64,000 nt of DNA from Prillingera fragicola (taxonomy: Eukaryota > Basidiomycota > Tremellomycetes > Trichosporonales > Trichosporonaceae): assembly GCA_002335605.1 (NCBI GenBank), contig BEDY01000013.1:248001-312000 (forward strand), in the 5' to 3' direction. Numbering within the stretch: the first letter of the stretch is position 1; the number at the start of each line of letters is the position of its first letter. Made by a program: the position numbers and the translations under genes. Positions 53,305 through 64,000 of the stretch are shown here, piece by piece. A model generated the notes under the pieces. That model saw nothing but the letters and a program-made list of their open reading frames with translations. It had not been told where the DNA came from and searched no databases.

Positions 53305-55311
53305 GGTAAGATTGGATCAAGAGAGAGCGGGAGGCCATGGGGTTAGGCGGGGTTGAGCAGGTCAGACTTAAAGTACACTTTAAGTGCGCGCCAGAGCTGC
53401 TCTCCTCGAGCACTTCATGCCAAGCAGAAACACGCTCCATTGCCCAACCCGGAGTTTGCGCCGTATCCTGCTGTGAACACCCATTGGAGCTTCGGAGATG
53501 CGCGAATAGCCCTCGAGCGCGAGCTGCCTAGCCGATGAGAAGCAATGTCAGAACGATAGCAATGTCAGCGTGCAAGCCGGTGCTCCGCATGGTGACAGGT
53601 TGTTGATGTGGAGCACCGGGAGATAACAACCAGGTACTCGCGTTGAATATCCATGAACAGTGGCTGAAGTGCACATGGTGCTAGCATGTGACGGGTAACT
53701 GGCTGAGGACACTACATCCTCGGCGATGAGCGAGGGTGCATGCTCTGCATACATGTGCGTGCTCCTGTTCGGCCTCGTCGTCTGCGCTGGAATGTGTAGC
53801 GTGGTCTCTAAGAAATACCGCGGGTGATTTGAACAATGGTCTTGGAGCGGGTAAAAATAGCCAACGCGGGGCATGTGGTCAGGACCGTTGGCGAGTCGTT
53901 GCTGCTACATGACCTCGCGGTGTCGCTGCCACTCAAGCCGAGCTGGTTACCCAGTGCCTCATTGGCTTTGGTCACAATGTTGCTCAAACCTGGAGAGGTT
54001 CAAAGAGGCGTTTCTTGCCAAAGAGCAGGGGCGTGCAGATAACCAGAAGGCGAGCACCACTCCCTCCCACCCTCGAGGTCAAGACCAAAGTCAACGCCGC
54101 CACCGAGCGACCGACCCATATCGGTCCTGGGCATGTACCACCTCATAGTTGCCAACTCAGTAGCAAAATTCCCGTTCGCAGAGCTATCAAGACTCCAAAA
54201 TTCCCGTTCGTGTAGATGCACATCGCATTTCCGTCTGCGGCAAAGGTGCTCGGCAGTAGTGTTGTCGCAAACGGGGTGATCGTTCCGTTGGGAAATCCAC
54301 TAGCGGCTAACCGCCTCCCTTCCGAAGTGGCGAGCGGCAGTGGAGCAGTGGAGAGAGAGAGAGCGCGCCGTCTCGCTCGGTGTGATCGCCGGAAGCCCAC
54401 GAGCTGTTCGGAATGCTCAGCCAAGCCGGTGGTGGAGCACAACAATGATCAGCCAAACTCGCCAACCCCCGCACATCCGGTGTCTAGGTCTAAGCATAAC
54501 CCCACCCAGGTATTCAGTGCTCCATGATACCCCACACCGGCCACGTCATCAGAGGGAAACGGAGAGCGGCATTGGCCATGGCTGCGTATGTGGTAGAGGA
54601 ATGTAGGATGCCGAGCGGCGGAGATGTCGCCGTGGACAGGCGAGGGGGGGTCAGGAGACACAAACTCCGCGTTGAAGTTCAACCGCCACATGGCTGAATG
54701 GATGTGCCAGCATGTACGCAGCCACTCTGCACTCCGAACAGATCTCACGTGCAGCAGAAAGGGCCGCTATATCGGTGCTCATCGCCCTTCACTGCACTCA
54801 CTGGACTGATGTCTTGGATGAGCGACTCAAGAATCGTAGTCAAGTCATGGTCACCTGTTTCGGGTGAACGGCGTTCCTCCCTTGGTCTCGGAAAGGGTTT
54901 CGTTGGACATTCTTGCCTGCAGTCACTGCGATGATCTGGTAGTAATCACCTGCGATGACCTGGTAATCATATTGCAGGCGACGATGGGATAATCGCGTGA
55001 AGTTCGCCTCTGCAATCCGTTCACAGCCTGGAAGGCACGGGACGAATGCCACAGTCCCACAATCTTGGTCCCCGTCCAGTGTCCCACCTGCTGGCGCTGC
55101 GCTAAAGGAAATGCTTGATTGAATCAAATCAGAGCGGGGAGCATCGCATAGGCAAGGGGCATTGTGTAAGCATCCTTGTCGCCGGGAACGACATGCCTCT
55201 TGCGCTGCCATCGTCAACTCTGAGATGTACAGTAGACAACCTTCTCATAGCATGCACTGCACTGACAACCGCCAGAGATATACAGCCTCTAACTTAACCA
55301 CCTCACAGTGC
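53305..55311. other. Two-kilobase gene-poor region upstream of OPT gene
   Basis: No open frame here has recognisable motifs, codon bias or splice-supported extension. The part next to 53304 must hold the OPT promoter. An imperfect direct repeat of about 20 bp lies at 54927-54970. Confidence 0.4.
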
Positions 55312-56294
55312 TTAGATACCCCTGAAACCCGCACTGACCTCGACAATGATACCCTGTTCGCGTTAGCCGAACTCAACCTCCAGCCGCAGCACAACAGACT
55401 TACAGTCACGGAGCGGTTCTCAATAAGCCCAACTGTCCATGTCAGCCCCAATTGCCTCTCCTCTCGAGTCCACGAGCCCACAACCACTCACTGTAAGCCA
55501 TAGCCACGTCCTCGACGGGGGAAATGTGGCCCAGAAGCGCGGCCTTTTCGCTAGCCTTGATCTGCTCCTGGCTGAATCCGTCTGCCCACTCGGTGAGCAT
55601 GAGACCGGGCGCGACGGCGTTGACGCGAATGTTGGGTGCGCAGACCTTGGCCATGATCTTTGTGAGGTGAATGCAGCCCGCCTTGGAGGTTGCTGTGCCG
55701 CGTCAGCCCGTGCGTGCACGATTGTGCCGACTCACAGTACGCCATGCTGCTGCCTATGGGGTTGAGACCCGCGACACTGGCGGAAATGACAAAGCTGCCC
55801 TTGTTCTTGGCCAGCTCGTCCTGGGCGGCCGACATGAGCCACTTGTGCTGCATGACGTTGGCAGTGTAGCACTTGATCCACTCTTCGTCCTCGACCGAGT
55901 CTGCCGTCAGCCACACACACACCGGTTAGACATACCAATGTTGTCCCAAGACCCAAACTTGGTGTATCCGGCGTTTGACACGAGGATATCCAGCCCGCCG
56001 AGCTTGGAAATTGCCTCGTCCACGACAGCCTTGGAGGTCTCGCGCGAGAACACGTCGCCCTGGACGATAATGTGGCCGTCACCATGGAGCTGGGACAGGA
56101 CCTGCTCGGCGCGGTCCTTGGACGACGCATAGTTGACGGCGACCTTGACGCCCTTGGCCGCTAGCTGGATTGCAATCTCCGCGCCTGCGGGTTAGCTTGC
56201 TGTTCGCCGAGCCGGAGCAGCAGTGAGGCTCACCCAGACCGCGGGATCCGCCAGTGACGAGCGCGCGCTTTCCCTCGATTGTAGGAGCGACCAT
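55312..56294 (-). CDS. Short-chain dehydrogenase/reductase
   Basis: Six exons (56294-56234, 56184-55936, 55900-55736, 55692-55492, 55432-55404, 55353-55312) give 248 residues, a classical SDR length. The Rossmann cofactor motif is TGGSRGLG near residues 14-21; the NAG motif appears as VSNAG. The catalytic Ser is in ISASVAG and the Tyr/Lys pair in MAYSTSKAG. The segment VNAVAPGLMLTEW and a C-terminal IENRSVTG also match. The family oxidises alcohols or reduces ketones with NAD(P)(H). The substrate is not predictable. The last two coding exons are only 29 and 42 nt; the final residues (GIIVEVSAGF) agree with the typical SDR end, which supports them. Confidence 0.9.
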
Positions 56295-56863
56295 GGTATA
56301 GGTTCTGTAGGGGTTTAGATGGAAGAATGCGGCACGCAGGTAGATGTAGTTCTTATGTTGACAAAGCAAGAGGGACAGGCTGATCAGAAAGTGACAAAGC
56401 AAGAGGGACGTATGGATCACAAAGTGGTGGGACACGGCAAGCCACGGTGGTGGGCATAACGGGCCGCTGGTCGCCGGATCCACATCGGCTAGTCTGTCAA
56501 GTAGCCGGTCATCCCGAACTCCGCCCTGCGATCCTGCACTCGCGCTGATGATACAGATGCATAACCACTGGAATCCATGGAATGTCAGGTCACGGTCTCA
56601 AAGACTAGCTGATACTGTTCGATACGGATAAGGGGGGATACGATAGTGTACTTTGGTGTTGCACCAGGTGTGCGATGGATGAAGAGGCGCAGCCACTTGT
56701 TCAAATGCGGCCTCTTGCATATCTGGGGCAGGAGGCGGATGAGGATGTCGTGTTTCGTACACGTCTTGTCTAGATGATGTTGACCATGTCGAGTCGTGAT
56801 GAATATGGAAAAAGAGAGGGTGGGGGGCACTATGTAGTCCATCCGAGAAAAGGAAAGAGAGTC
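56295..56863. promoter_or_regulatory. Promoter region of SDR gene with direct repeat
   Basis: This 569-nt region contains two identical 18-nt copies (56359-56376 and 56392-56409) starting 33 nt apart and 65-115 nt upstream of the SDR start codon. No gene is seen in the rest. Confidence 0.45.
56359..56409. repeat. Pair of 18-nt direct repeats in SDR promoter
   Basis: TGACAAAGCAAGAGGGAC occurs twice, exactly, with start-to-start distance 33 nt (about three helical turns). Confidence 0.85.
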
Positions 56864-59800
56864 CTAGTTGCGAGGCTCGCGGACAAGACGCAGCCACAGG
56901 CTGCCAAGCATGGAGCGATCGCGAACAATCTCCCAAGCGCCCATGACGGCGCGGCTGGGGTTGCCGTTACCGAAGCGTGCTTCCATGTCGGCGCGGCCCT
57001 CGGCGGTTCCCTCGGCCTCGAGGCTGATCATGCCCTGCCAGTCCGGGGCGACGCGGTCGTTGGGCGTAATCTCGATACCGGCGACGTGGAGGTATCGCTT
57101 TGCGCTGACGCGCGCACCCGACGCAACAGTCAGGTCGCGGCGGTCGTAGGCCAGACGCAGAGTGTTCATTGCCTGCTGCGCAAACGGCGCAAAGTCGAGG
57201 TACACGATCTGGGGCTGAGGGAGGAAAGGGTCGTAGTACGTCGGCGACAAGGCAAACGCATCGAGATAGTGCGGCAGGTGGCCAGTCTTGCAGTGGACGT
57301 ACTCGAGGGGCACGAGCTTGTGCTGCACAAACGGCACGTACACGAGCACATGCTCAGTGTTGGTCGGCTTGTGGAGCGCAGTGTTGACCACAAGGTCGCC
57401 AAGGCGCATGCGCTTGTTAGCGCCGCACTTTTCGAGCTCGCGCCACGACACCGCAGCACCCTCGGCAGAGGGCCAGCGGCGCACGCGGTCCGACACGGGA
57501 ACGAACACGCGCAGAATCGGCGCACGGCCAGCCATGTACGGAGGAGGACGGTCAAAGGCCGGCTCGTACCTGCTGCCACCGGTGAGGTTGGAGCTGGAAC
57601 CCATGGGCGACCAGCGGCGGTTGACGGGCGAGTTGGAGCCGTTGCGGTCCGAGCGACCGGCACGCGACGACGAACGCCCGCCCTCGCTGCTAGTAGCTGA
57701 CCGCCCGCCAAACGAGCCGCCACCAATAGGCGGGGGCGCGGGCAGCGAGTCGTCACCGAGGTTGCTGCCGTGGCCCGACGCCGACATGGCGGCCAAGGTG
57801 CCGTGACCCATGTTGCTGTCCGCTGCCGTCATGATCGATCCCGGACGCGAGTGCGTCGGCGTACTAAGTGGGTGGAGCGACGAGCCACCATAAGACCTAA
57901 ACTCGTAGCGCTTGGCCGTAGGGTAGCTGACAGGAGGGAACGCAGCCTTGCCCTGGGGCAGGGGCGAGGCGGGCTGGAGCGAGCTTGGCGCCGACTGGAA
58001 CGCGTCCGACGACATGGACATGCCTGCGGTGCTGTTGGCGCGCTTGCGGCCAAACGACAATGAGTTGGAGACAGAGGCTATCGAACCTATCGAGCCGCGG
58101 CGGCGCACCTTGGACGGAAGACTGCCAGCCATGCTGCCGGCCAGCGAGCGCACACCCGTAGGCGCGTCCTTGGGCGTCGCCGACAGAGGCTCGGGCATGA
58201 CGACCTCGGAGACATGCTCGCGGCGAGGCATCTTGCCGCCACCGTACTGGCTGCCAGCGTGGCTGCCCGAGTCCGAGCCGCACGCACTGGCCGCGCGGGA
58301 CCCGGGACGGCGAGGAGCGCGCAGCGAGCCGACCGAGCTCGACTTGTGCAGCACAGGAAGCTGTATATCGTCGTCAAAGGGCAAGGGGGGGGAATAAGGG
58401 AATGCCGACGCGGGCAAGGTGCGAAGGAACAGGACGATAAGAGTGTGAGACAGACTCAAGTGGCGCAGCAGGTTGTGGTACTGCGCAGGGTACGTGCTGT
58501 ACACTGCGGGGTCATGCAAGAGAGACTCGACTGGGACGTTAGTTTTGCACCTTTACCATTGCTGCTACTCACGGAATCCCTCCCAGACCGTCAGACCAGG
58601 CCACGACCGCCCACGCTCGCGATCAACAGTAACGCCCCACTCGCGCATAACCCAGCGCCCGACCATTTCGCCAGAGATAAACTTGCGCAGCTCAGGGTCG
58701 GATCCGACAAGGTTGAGGAACGTGTTGATGTTTATGTACGGCAGGAGTGTAGCCGTGATCGGCGCGTGCGACAGGAGATGGGTGAGTGTCTTCTCATACG
58801 ACCTCAACTTGGGGCGGCCACGGTTCATTATCGAGACGCGGGAACCGCTACTGCCAGGGCGCTGGGTCGTGCTCGACGTCGGGCTGTTGTTGACAGACCC
58901 GCCTGGGGGTGTACCTGCGGGCGTGGTTGAGCCGGCGGCGCTGGCAGAAACCGAACGCTGCTGGATCGCCTCTATGGCCCGGTGCTTGGGGCTGTCAATG
59001 GGGCTCGCGAGTGGGGACGACGCTATGCGGCGTGCAGCAACGGTCGCCGACTTTGTGCGTGGCGGCAAAGCATTCGCAGCAATCGCCGAAGGAAGCCCGT
59101 TTCCGATCCCATTCGCACCAGTGTGCGGCTGACGCGTCCTCGGGTCGACAATCTTGTTGATCGATGGAGACTTTGAAAACGAAATGTCCGTGGGCGACGC
59201 CAGATCGGATGCAGGGGTAGCGGCCTTGGCTGCACCGACAGGCGCTGGGGTGGTCTTGGACGGAGGAGGAGCAGTGACGGCGGCGGCGAGCGCGTTGGAA
59301 GCTGCCGAGGGCTGCTGGTACGGGACGCCCTTGGGAGGGTGAGAGGAAGCTTTGTTGGTGTTGGGGATGACAATGGTGGGGCGCGCTGGTTGTTGGTGAG
59401 CGGGGCGGCTGCTGGCGATAACCTCGATGGTGGCGCCTGCGTTCGAGTGCTGGGGACCACGCGGCATCGGGGGCGATGCGGTATTGCCAGGCGCGTGGGG
59501 CAGAGGACGCGAATCCGGAGAGGTTGGGCTCGTAATCTGCCCGTGGGAAGTGGACCGTGCGGGGGGCGAGATCATTGGGGCATTTGGGTGTGCAGCTTGG
59601 CTGTTGGCTGACGGAGACAATGCGTTCATCGCACCGTGACCACCATTCGCTGCTGGAGGTGCAGGCGGAGGGCGATTTCCAGTCGGGTACTGTTGCTGCG
59701 GAGGTGCGCGGGGACCTGTGGGCGGGCTAAACTGACCCTGCGGATGCTGCTGGTACTGGCCTTGTGCCGAGGGAGCGCGAGGAGGTTGCTGCTGGTACTG

Positions 59801-61534
59801 GCCTTGGGCTGAGGGAGCGCGAGGAGGTTGCTGCTGGTACTGTCCTTGTGCCGAGGGAGCGCGAGGTCCACCTGGTCCACCGGGGTACTGCTGGTTTTGA
59901 CCTTGGGCAGAGGAAGGACGCTGATACTGGCCTTGAGCCGACTGGGAACGTGGGCCCATCTGATGCCCTTGGTTTGAAGTAGGCGGCGACTGGGCCTGAT
60001 AGCTGGGCTGGGCGCCGGGGGGCAACGACGGCAGCTGCTGTTGTGCGTACTGCATCTGACCGCTCTGTCCGAATCGCCCTGCCACGGGTGGTGTGGAAGG
60101 AGGACTGTGGCTGTACCCATTTGTCATACCCGGGGCACGAGGGACTGGGAGTGGTTTGGGGCCTGGGGATAAGGGAGGAGGCGACATTGCGCCGTTCCCA
60201 TTGTTGCTGTTCAGCAGAGGCGGGCGCGTGTATGTCTGAGGAGACTGGCCCTTGATCACGTCAATGTTGTACGACTGGTAGTGCGCATCGAGCGGCGAAG
60301 TCGGTGGTGACGCGAGAGCAGGGATAGGCGCGTTCTTCATGGGAGGGTTCATCATGGGCGCGCCGTTGGGCATAGGGATGGGGCCGCCTGGGCGCTGTTG
60401 TTGCGGCGGAGGACGCGCTCCGTACGGCGACGCAGGAGGCCTGGCACCTCCGTAAGGCTGCGGCATCGCCATGCCACCATTCGGGCTTGGCGATCGCGCA
60501 CCGTTGGGAATTGGCGCAGACATGCCGTTTGGCAGGCCGTTCACGTGTGACTTTGACGGGACGCCGTTGGGAAGACCGTGGCCGTTGGGCATGTGAGACG
60601 CTGCAGATCCATTGGGAACCGTCGTCGGCAGGGGACGCGACTTGTTGGGCACCGGCGCGCCGGGGCGGCTAGAGACCTTGAACCCCGAGCTCGGGTTCGC
60701 ACCCCACTGGAGAGGCTGGACCTCGACCTCGCGAGGCTGCTGTGCAGGAGGGCCGTTACGCGTCGGCGCGTTGCGGGGTGGCGAAGAATGGGGACTGACG
60801 ACCGCGGCAGCGGCGCCTGGGGGCAGGGAAGGTTGGGCCTTTGCCCGCGGCGGCGTGTCTACGCGAGGAGGGGTGGTGGTGGAGAACTTTGTACCAGACA
60901 TCAGTCCAAAGCTGGGCTCTCGTGCGTGGCCCATTGCACCCTGTGCTGGGCCGGCCGTGACAACAGCCTGCGGGTGGATATTAGGTGCGTTGTCATCGGT
61001 CAACAATGTCGAGAGACGCGGGAGCTGGGGGGCCGAGTCGGGGACAGTCACTGGTGGCCTCTTTGAAGGTGGTGGGCCAGAGTTTGTCAAGCGACGAAAG
61101 AAGCCACCTTGCTTTTTGCCGGCGCCATCGCGCGCTGGCTCGGCGGCGGTGGACATTGCTGCGCGAAACGAGGTGCGCCGTTTGCGTGTGGGTGGATTTT
61201 GCTCTCCCTTGTTGGGAAAGTCGATAATCTCCCACTCGGCGTCCAGTTCCTTGAGCTTTAAGAACTGGCGGCGCGTGTCTTGCTTGCCGTCAAAGAAACC
61301 TGCAGACTGGCTGCTGAGGCGCTTGTCAATGTAGGACGATGGCGGGGTGCTTGTCGCGCGCTTAGAGAGCCTTTGGAGCGAGCTGAACGGTGTGGATTCG
61401 TTTGGTGGAGTCCCAAGCACAGTTGAGATTGACGAGCAAGTGTTGGAGCGGTCCGAGTGAAGGGGAGGTGGCCGGTCGAGAACGGGAACAGGAGGGGACG
61501 AAGAGCGCAGTGGGGACGCGACGGCGACCACCAT
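56864..61534 (-). CDS. Large Pro/Ser/Gln-rich protein of unknown function
   Basis: Two exons (61534-58573 and 58530-56864, with one 42-nt intron) give 1542 residues. The first ~880 residues are disordered and rich in Pro, Ser, Gln, Asn and Gly, with a 14-residue tandem repeat (APSAQGQYQQQPPR) near residues 555-600 and one more ordered island (FLKLKELDAEWEIIDFP). At about residues 920-1010 a conserved-looking helical block (LPYININTFLNLVGSDPELRK, GRWVMREWGV) resembles a degenerate F-box. A second disordered segment follows. The final ~220 residues look folded (RMRLGDLVVNTALHKP, EHVLVYVPF, IVYLDFAPFAQQAMN). There is no transmembrane segment or enzyme motif. I do not recognise the family; a scaffold role is a guess. 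Confidence 0.8.
59745..59870 (-). repeat. 42-nt tandem repeat, about three copies
   Basis: Units start at 59745, 59787 and 59829 and encode the 14-residue unit APSAQGQYQQQPPR on the minus strand. Degenerate further copies lie on either side. Confidence 0.85.
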
Positions 61535-63570
61535 TTGGGGGGATCAAACGCGCAGAAAAAAGAGTGTCACAACAACGACAAGGTCAATGTGTTGCGAGAG
61601 AGAAGGCGAAAAGAGTGTCGAGGGCGGCCAAGTAGCGATGTTGAAGAGGTACGTGACAGGTACGAGGCGCGGGGAGGGGCAGTGTGGAGGAGAGGAAGGA
61701 GCGTGTTTGTGTGTGGAGAGAGTGTGTGTGGTCAGCAAAGGGGCAGCATTGACGGCGGGAGGAAGGACGACGACGACGACGGCGACGACGCACGAGGCAG
61801 CAAAAGCACAATAGCACTCACCTGTGCACGCAGTGTTGGTCTGCTGGTGCGTCGACGAGATCAAGGGCTTGGGGGTTAAACTCACCCGAACGCCAAGGGG
61901 GAGGATGCGTCTCAAAGTCGTGACCCGAAGGCCTAAACGTGCAGCTGCTGGCGGTGGTGGGTGGGCGGCCAGGCGGCGGCGGTGGCGGCACCAGTTGTAC
62001 GCGGGGGGGAGCAAATGGTCCCCTGTCGCAGCAAGAAGAGGACCCAAGGACGGGAAGGGTCTACCCGGCAGTCTCTTTTGCGCGTTTCGACTATGCACAC
62101 CGGAGGGTATGTAGGCTGTGCACAAGGGTTCTGCTGCTGCTGTCCAAATCCCGTTTGGTGTAAAATGATAACAAACGTAAAATGGGTCGGTGAATGCTTT
62201 ATGCTTTGATAGACTGATTCTGCGTTTTGCAGGAGCGAGATTCAAACAGGAGGCGTCTGTTCGGCACCTTACGGCAGGGAAGAAACCTCGTTTGGGGTGG
62301 TGCACGCCGTGTGGCGAGGACAGGCGTACACGGCTGTTGCAGTCCAGGCGGCGGCGATGGCTCGGCAGATACGCAGAGGGCTTGCAAGGGAGATTGGATG
62401 AGTAACACGCACGCAAAACAGTCTCAGCTCGGCAGCAGCAGCACCAACAGCGGCAGATCTTTAGGTTTCCTTGCCCAGCAACAGCTCTAGACATTTTTCG
62501 GCTTGCGTGCTATCTAGGATATGCATCCTGAACAACCCTTGTGGTCGCCCCGACCCTCTGATTCTTGACGCACGCACGCCTGGTGCGCTATCGGGCCGTG
62601 GTTCTTAGGGAGATTGACAGAGATCCTGTGCCTCGCACATCCCATCCTCCTGTCGCTCCCCGTACTCCACCCCGGAAAAATCAACAGACTGTAGCGCAGA
62701 GGAGCTTGGAGCTGCAGCAGCACCTGGCAGACATGCAGTAGTGCCGACTTGCAGCTCACAGGCCATGCAGCAAACAACAGTGGTGCATAGGCGCCAGCTC
62801 CAAGCGGCCATGAACACAGAGGACCCCGTCTTTCAGACACACTCAGTGAGTAATATGAACCCTGGTTCCTCGTTCCTGTCCCCGCCGTCCAGAGCTTACT
62901 AGGCGCAGAAGCGGCGTACCAGAGCAGAGGAGACAGTGTCGGTGGCAGATCCGTAGTGCTAGTGTCCGGGGCAGGCCCAGACTTTGCCTGGGACAGGTTC
63001 GGTGACTCTCGGCGCGGGTTTGGCCTCTTTTGCCATGCATACCCCACGCGAAACCCTGCAGTTTGTCTAAACACCTCGGCAGATGGTGGATGACGACGAG
63101 GTGGCTTCCAGAGGCCAGAGGTGTCTGTCAAGTGGCAGGGAGATGTAGGGTTAATCGGCTGCACAGCTTGGATCACATCCTGCAGATCACTGTCCACGTC
63201 CAGTTGAGGCCAAACAACGCAGGCAAGTGCCTTGGGCGGCACAACATTGCACCCAAAGACATCCATCCGCAGACCAGGATCCTCTGTTCCCTGGCCGGCC
63301 GTGGCTTGGCACGGTCACTGCGGATGAACATATGGTTGAAGGAGAGCGCGACAATCTACACTCACGCACGGGGACGCGTCGCGCCCGGGCTGCGGCTCGA
63401 TGGACGTGCCGGGTGTGCCTCTGATCCACTTTCCTGGCTCTTGTTGTGCGCCCTAGCGCGTCGTGTCCAATGTTAGGGTGTGCATGTGTTGTGGGTGTTT
63501 GTTGATACATACATACAACGGAGGGAGAAGCGATCGCATACCTCGGTAACGCTGTTTGATGACGCAAGGG
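61535..63570. other. Long intergenic region
   Basis: About 2 kb lies upstream of the large Pro-rich gene. Near 61765-61795 there is a short GAC/GGC-rich simple repeat. A minus-strand open frame of 250 codons (62514-63266) has an ATG but no recognised motif, no codon bias like its neighbours and no splice support, so I leave it uncalled. Confidence 0.4.
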
Positions 63571-63983
63571 CTATCCAAAACTGTGGCTCTCGCGTATTCC
63601 ACCGCGAACGCGATTCATGGCCGGCGAGCTGTTGGACTGGACGCGCCGGGGGCGGGCAGCTTCCATGCGCCGCTCAAAGCGTTCGACTACTTCGGCGACC
63701 TCGGACGCGTCGACGCCAATCACGTCGGCGGCAGCTTGGAGGACAGCCTCGAGTTGTGGCGGGAGCGAGCCCGTGATGTCGTCCGTGTCGTAGCTCTTTA
63801 GGCGCTCGCCGGGCATCAGTGGCAGACTGCGGGTCGGGGTGGACATCTTTGGTGCGGCAGCTTGGGTGACTGGGTTTGTCCACGCCTTGGTGTAGAAGGC
63901 TTCCCACTGAGTGGACGGCGGGGGGTTGGGCTCCCGCTCGAGCTGTGACAATGACGGCCGAGGGATGGGGAATGGTCCGCCAC
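63571..63983 (-). CDS. 3'-terminal exon of an unidentified gene (cut by window edge)
   Basis: A minus-strand frame of about 137 codons ends at 63571. It begins directly after a CTGACGCCAG acceptor at 63984, the standard branch-plus-acceptor of this genome, so the gene continues beyond the right edge. The visible part is Pro/Arg-rich (PFPIPRPSLSQLEREP), then has a WEAFYTKAWTNPV segment, an amphipathic helix (LEAVLQAAADVIGVDASEVAEV) cut here at its ends, and a basic tail. No family is recognised. Confidence 0.6.
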
Positions 63984-64000
63984 CTGGCGTCAGCGTCGTC

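Noticed and set aside
61544..62494. 316-codon minus-strand open frame upstream of the large Pro-rich gene
   Set aside because: It is Arg/Cys/Ser/Pro-rich with simple-sequence runs and fits a leader/promoter region better than a protein.
62514..63266. 250-codon minus-strand open frame starting with ATG
   Set aside because: Its composition and codon use are unlike neighbouring genes, with no domain, signal or splice-supported context. Transcript data would be needed to revive it.

Overview
The window is nuclear DNA of a basidiomycete yeast, most likely a tremellomycete of the Trichosporonales. The basis is GC-rich coding sequence, many very short GT-AG introns (mostly 31-60 nt, usually with a CTGAC or CTAAC branch site just before the acceptor), fungal-specific Zn2Cys6 regulators, and a local family of F-box-like proteins. 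The order-level placement is inference. I rebuilt 18 protein genes exon by exon (about 80 introns), four intact F-box-like paralogues, two degraded paralogues and one gene cut by the right edge. I saw no rRNA, convincing tRNA, transposon or other mobile element.

Layout. 0.8-11.8 kb is mostly housekeeping: sulfite reductase flavoprotein subunit (MET10), a Yippee zinc protein, a GH51 arabinofuranosidase, an HCNGP/SAP30BP-type nuclear protein and a mitochondrial carrier. 12.1-24.8 kb holds an APC-family amino acid/choline-type permease, a secreted agmatinase, a MATE exporter, a Zn2Cys6 regulator and a membrane-anchored copper amine oxidase. Together these look like an amine (agmatine/putrescine) utilisation cluster: extracellular agmatine to putrescine plus urea, oxidative deamination of putrescine at the cell surface, uptake by the permease, with export and regulation alongside. 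25.3-29.9 kb holds two divergently transcribed secreted low-complexity repeat proteins.

30.1-37.3 kb is a head-to-tail array of F-box-like paralogues, all on the minus strand: four intact intronless genes, one truncated copy at one end and one decayed copy at the other. 37.5-42.3 kb is a second Zn2Cys6 regulator divergently paired with an aldehyde dehydrogenase that has two possible starts, one adding a mitochondrial presequence. 43.2-49.1 kb holds a canonical F-box protein, the mitochondrial import-motor subunit PAM17 and the succinate dehydrogenase iron-sulfur subunit (SDH2). 50.3-56.3 kb holds an oligopeptide (OPT) transporter with an apparent one-base frameshift and a short-chain dehydrogenase. 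56.9-61.5 kb encodes a 1542-residue Pro/Ser/Gln-rich protein of unknown function. An unidentified gene runs off the right edge.

The most unusual features are the F-box-like array, the amine gene cluster, micro-exons of 5, 11 and 14 nt that are needed to keep conserved proteins in frame, and introns down to 31 nt.
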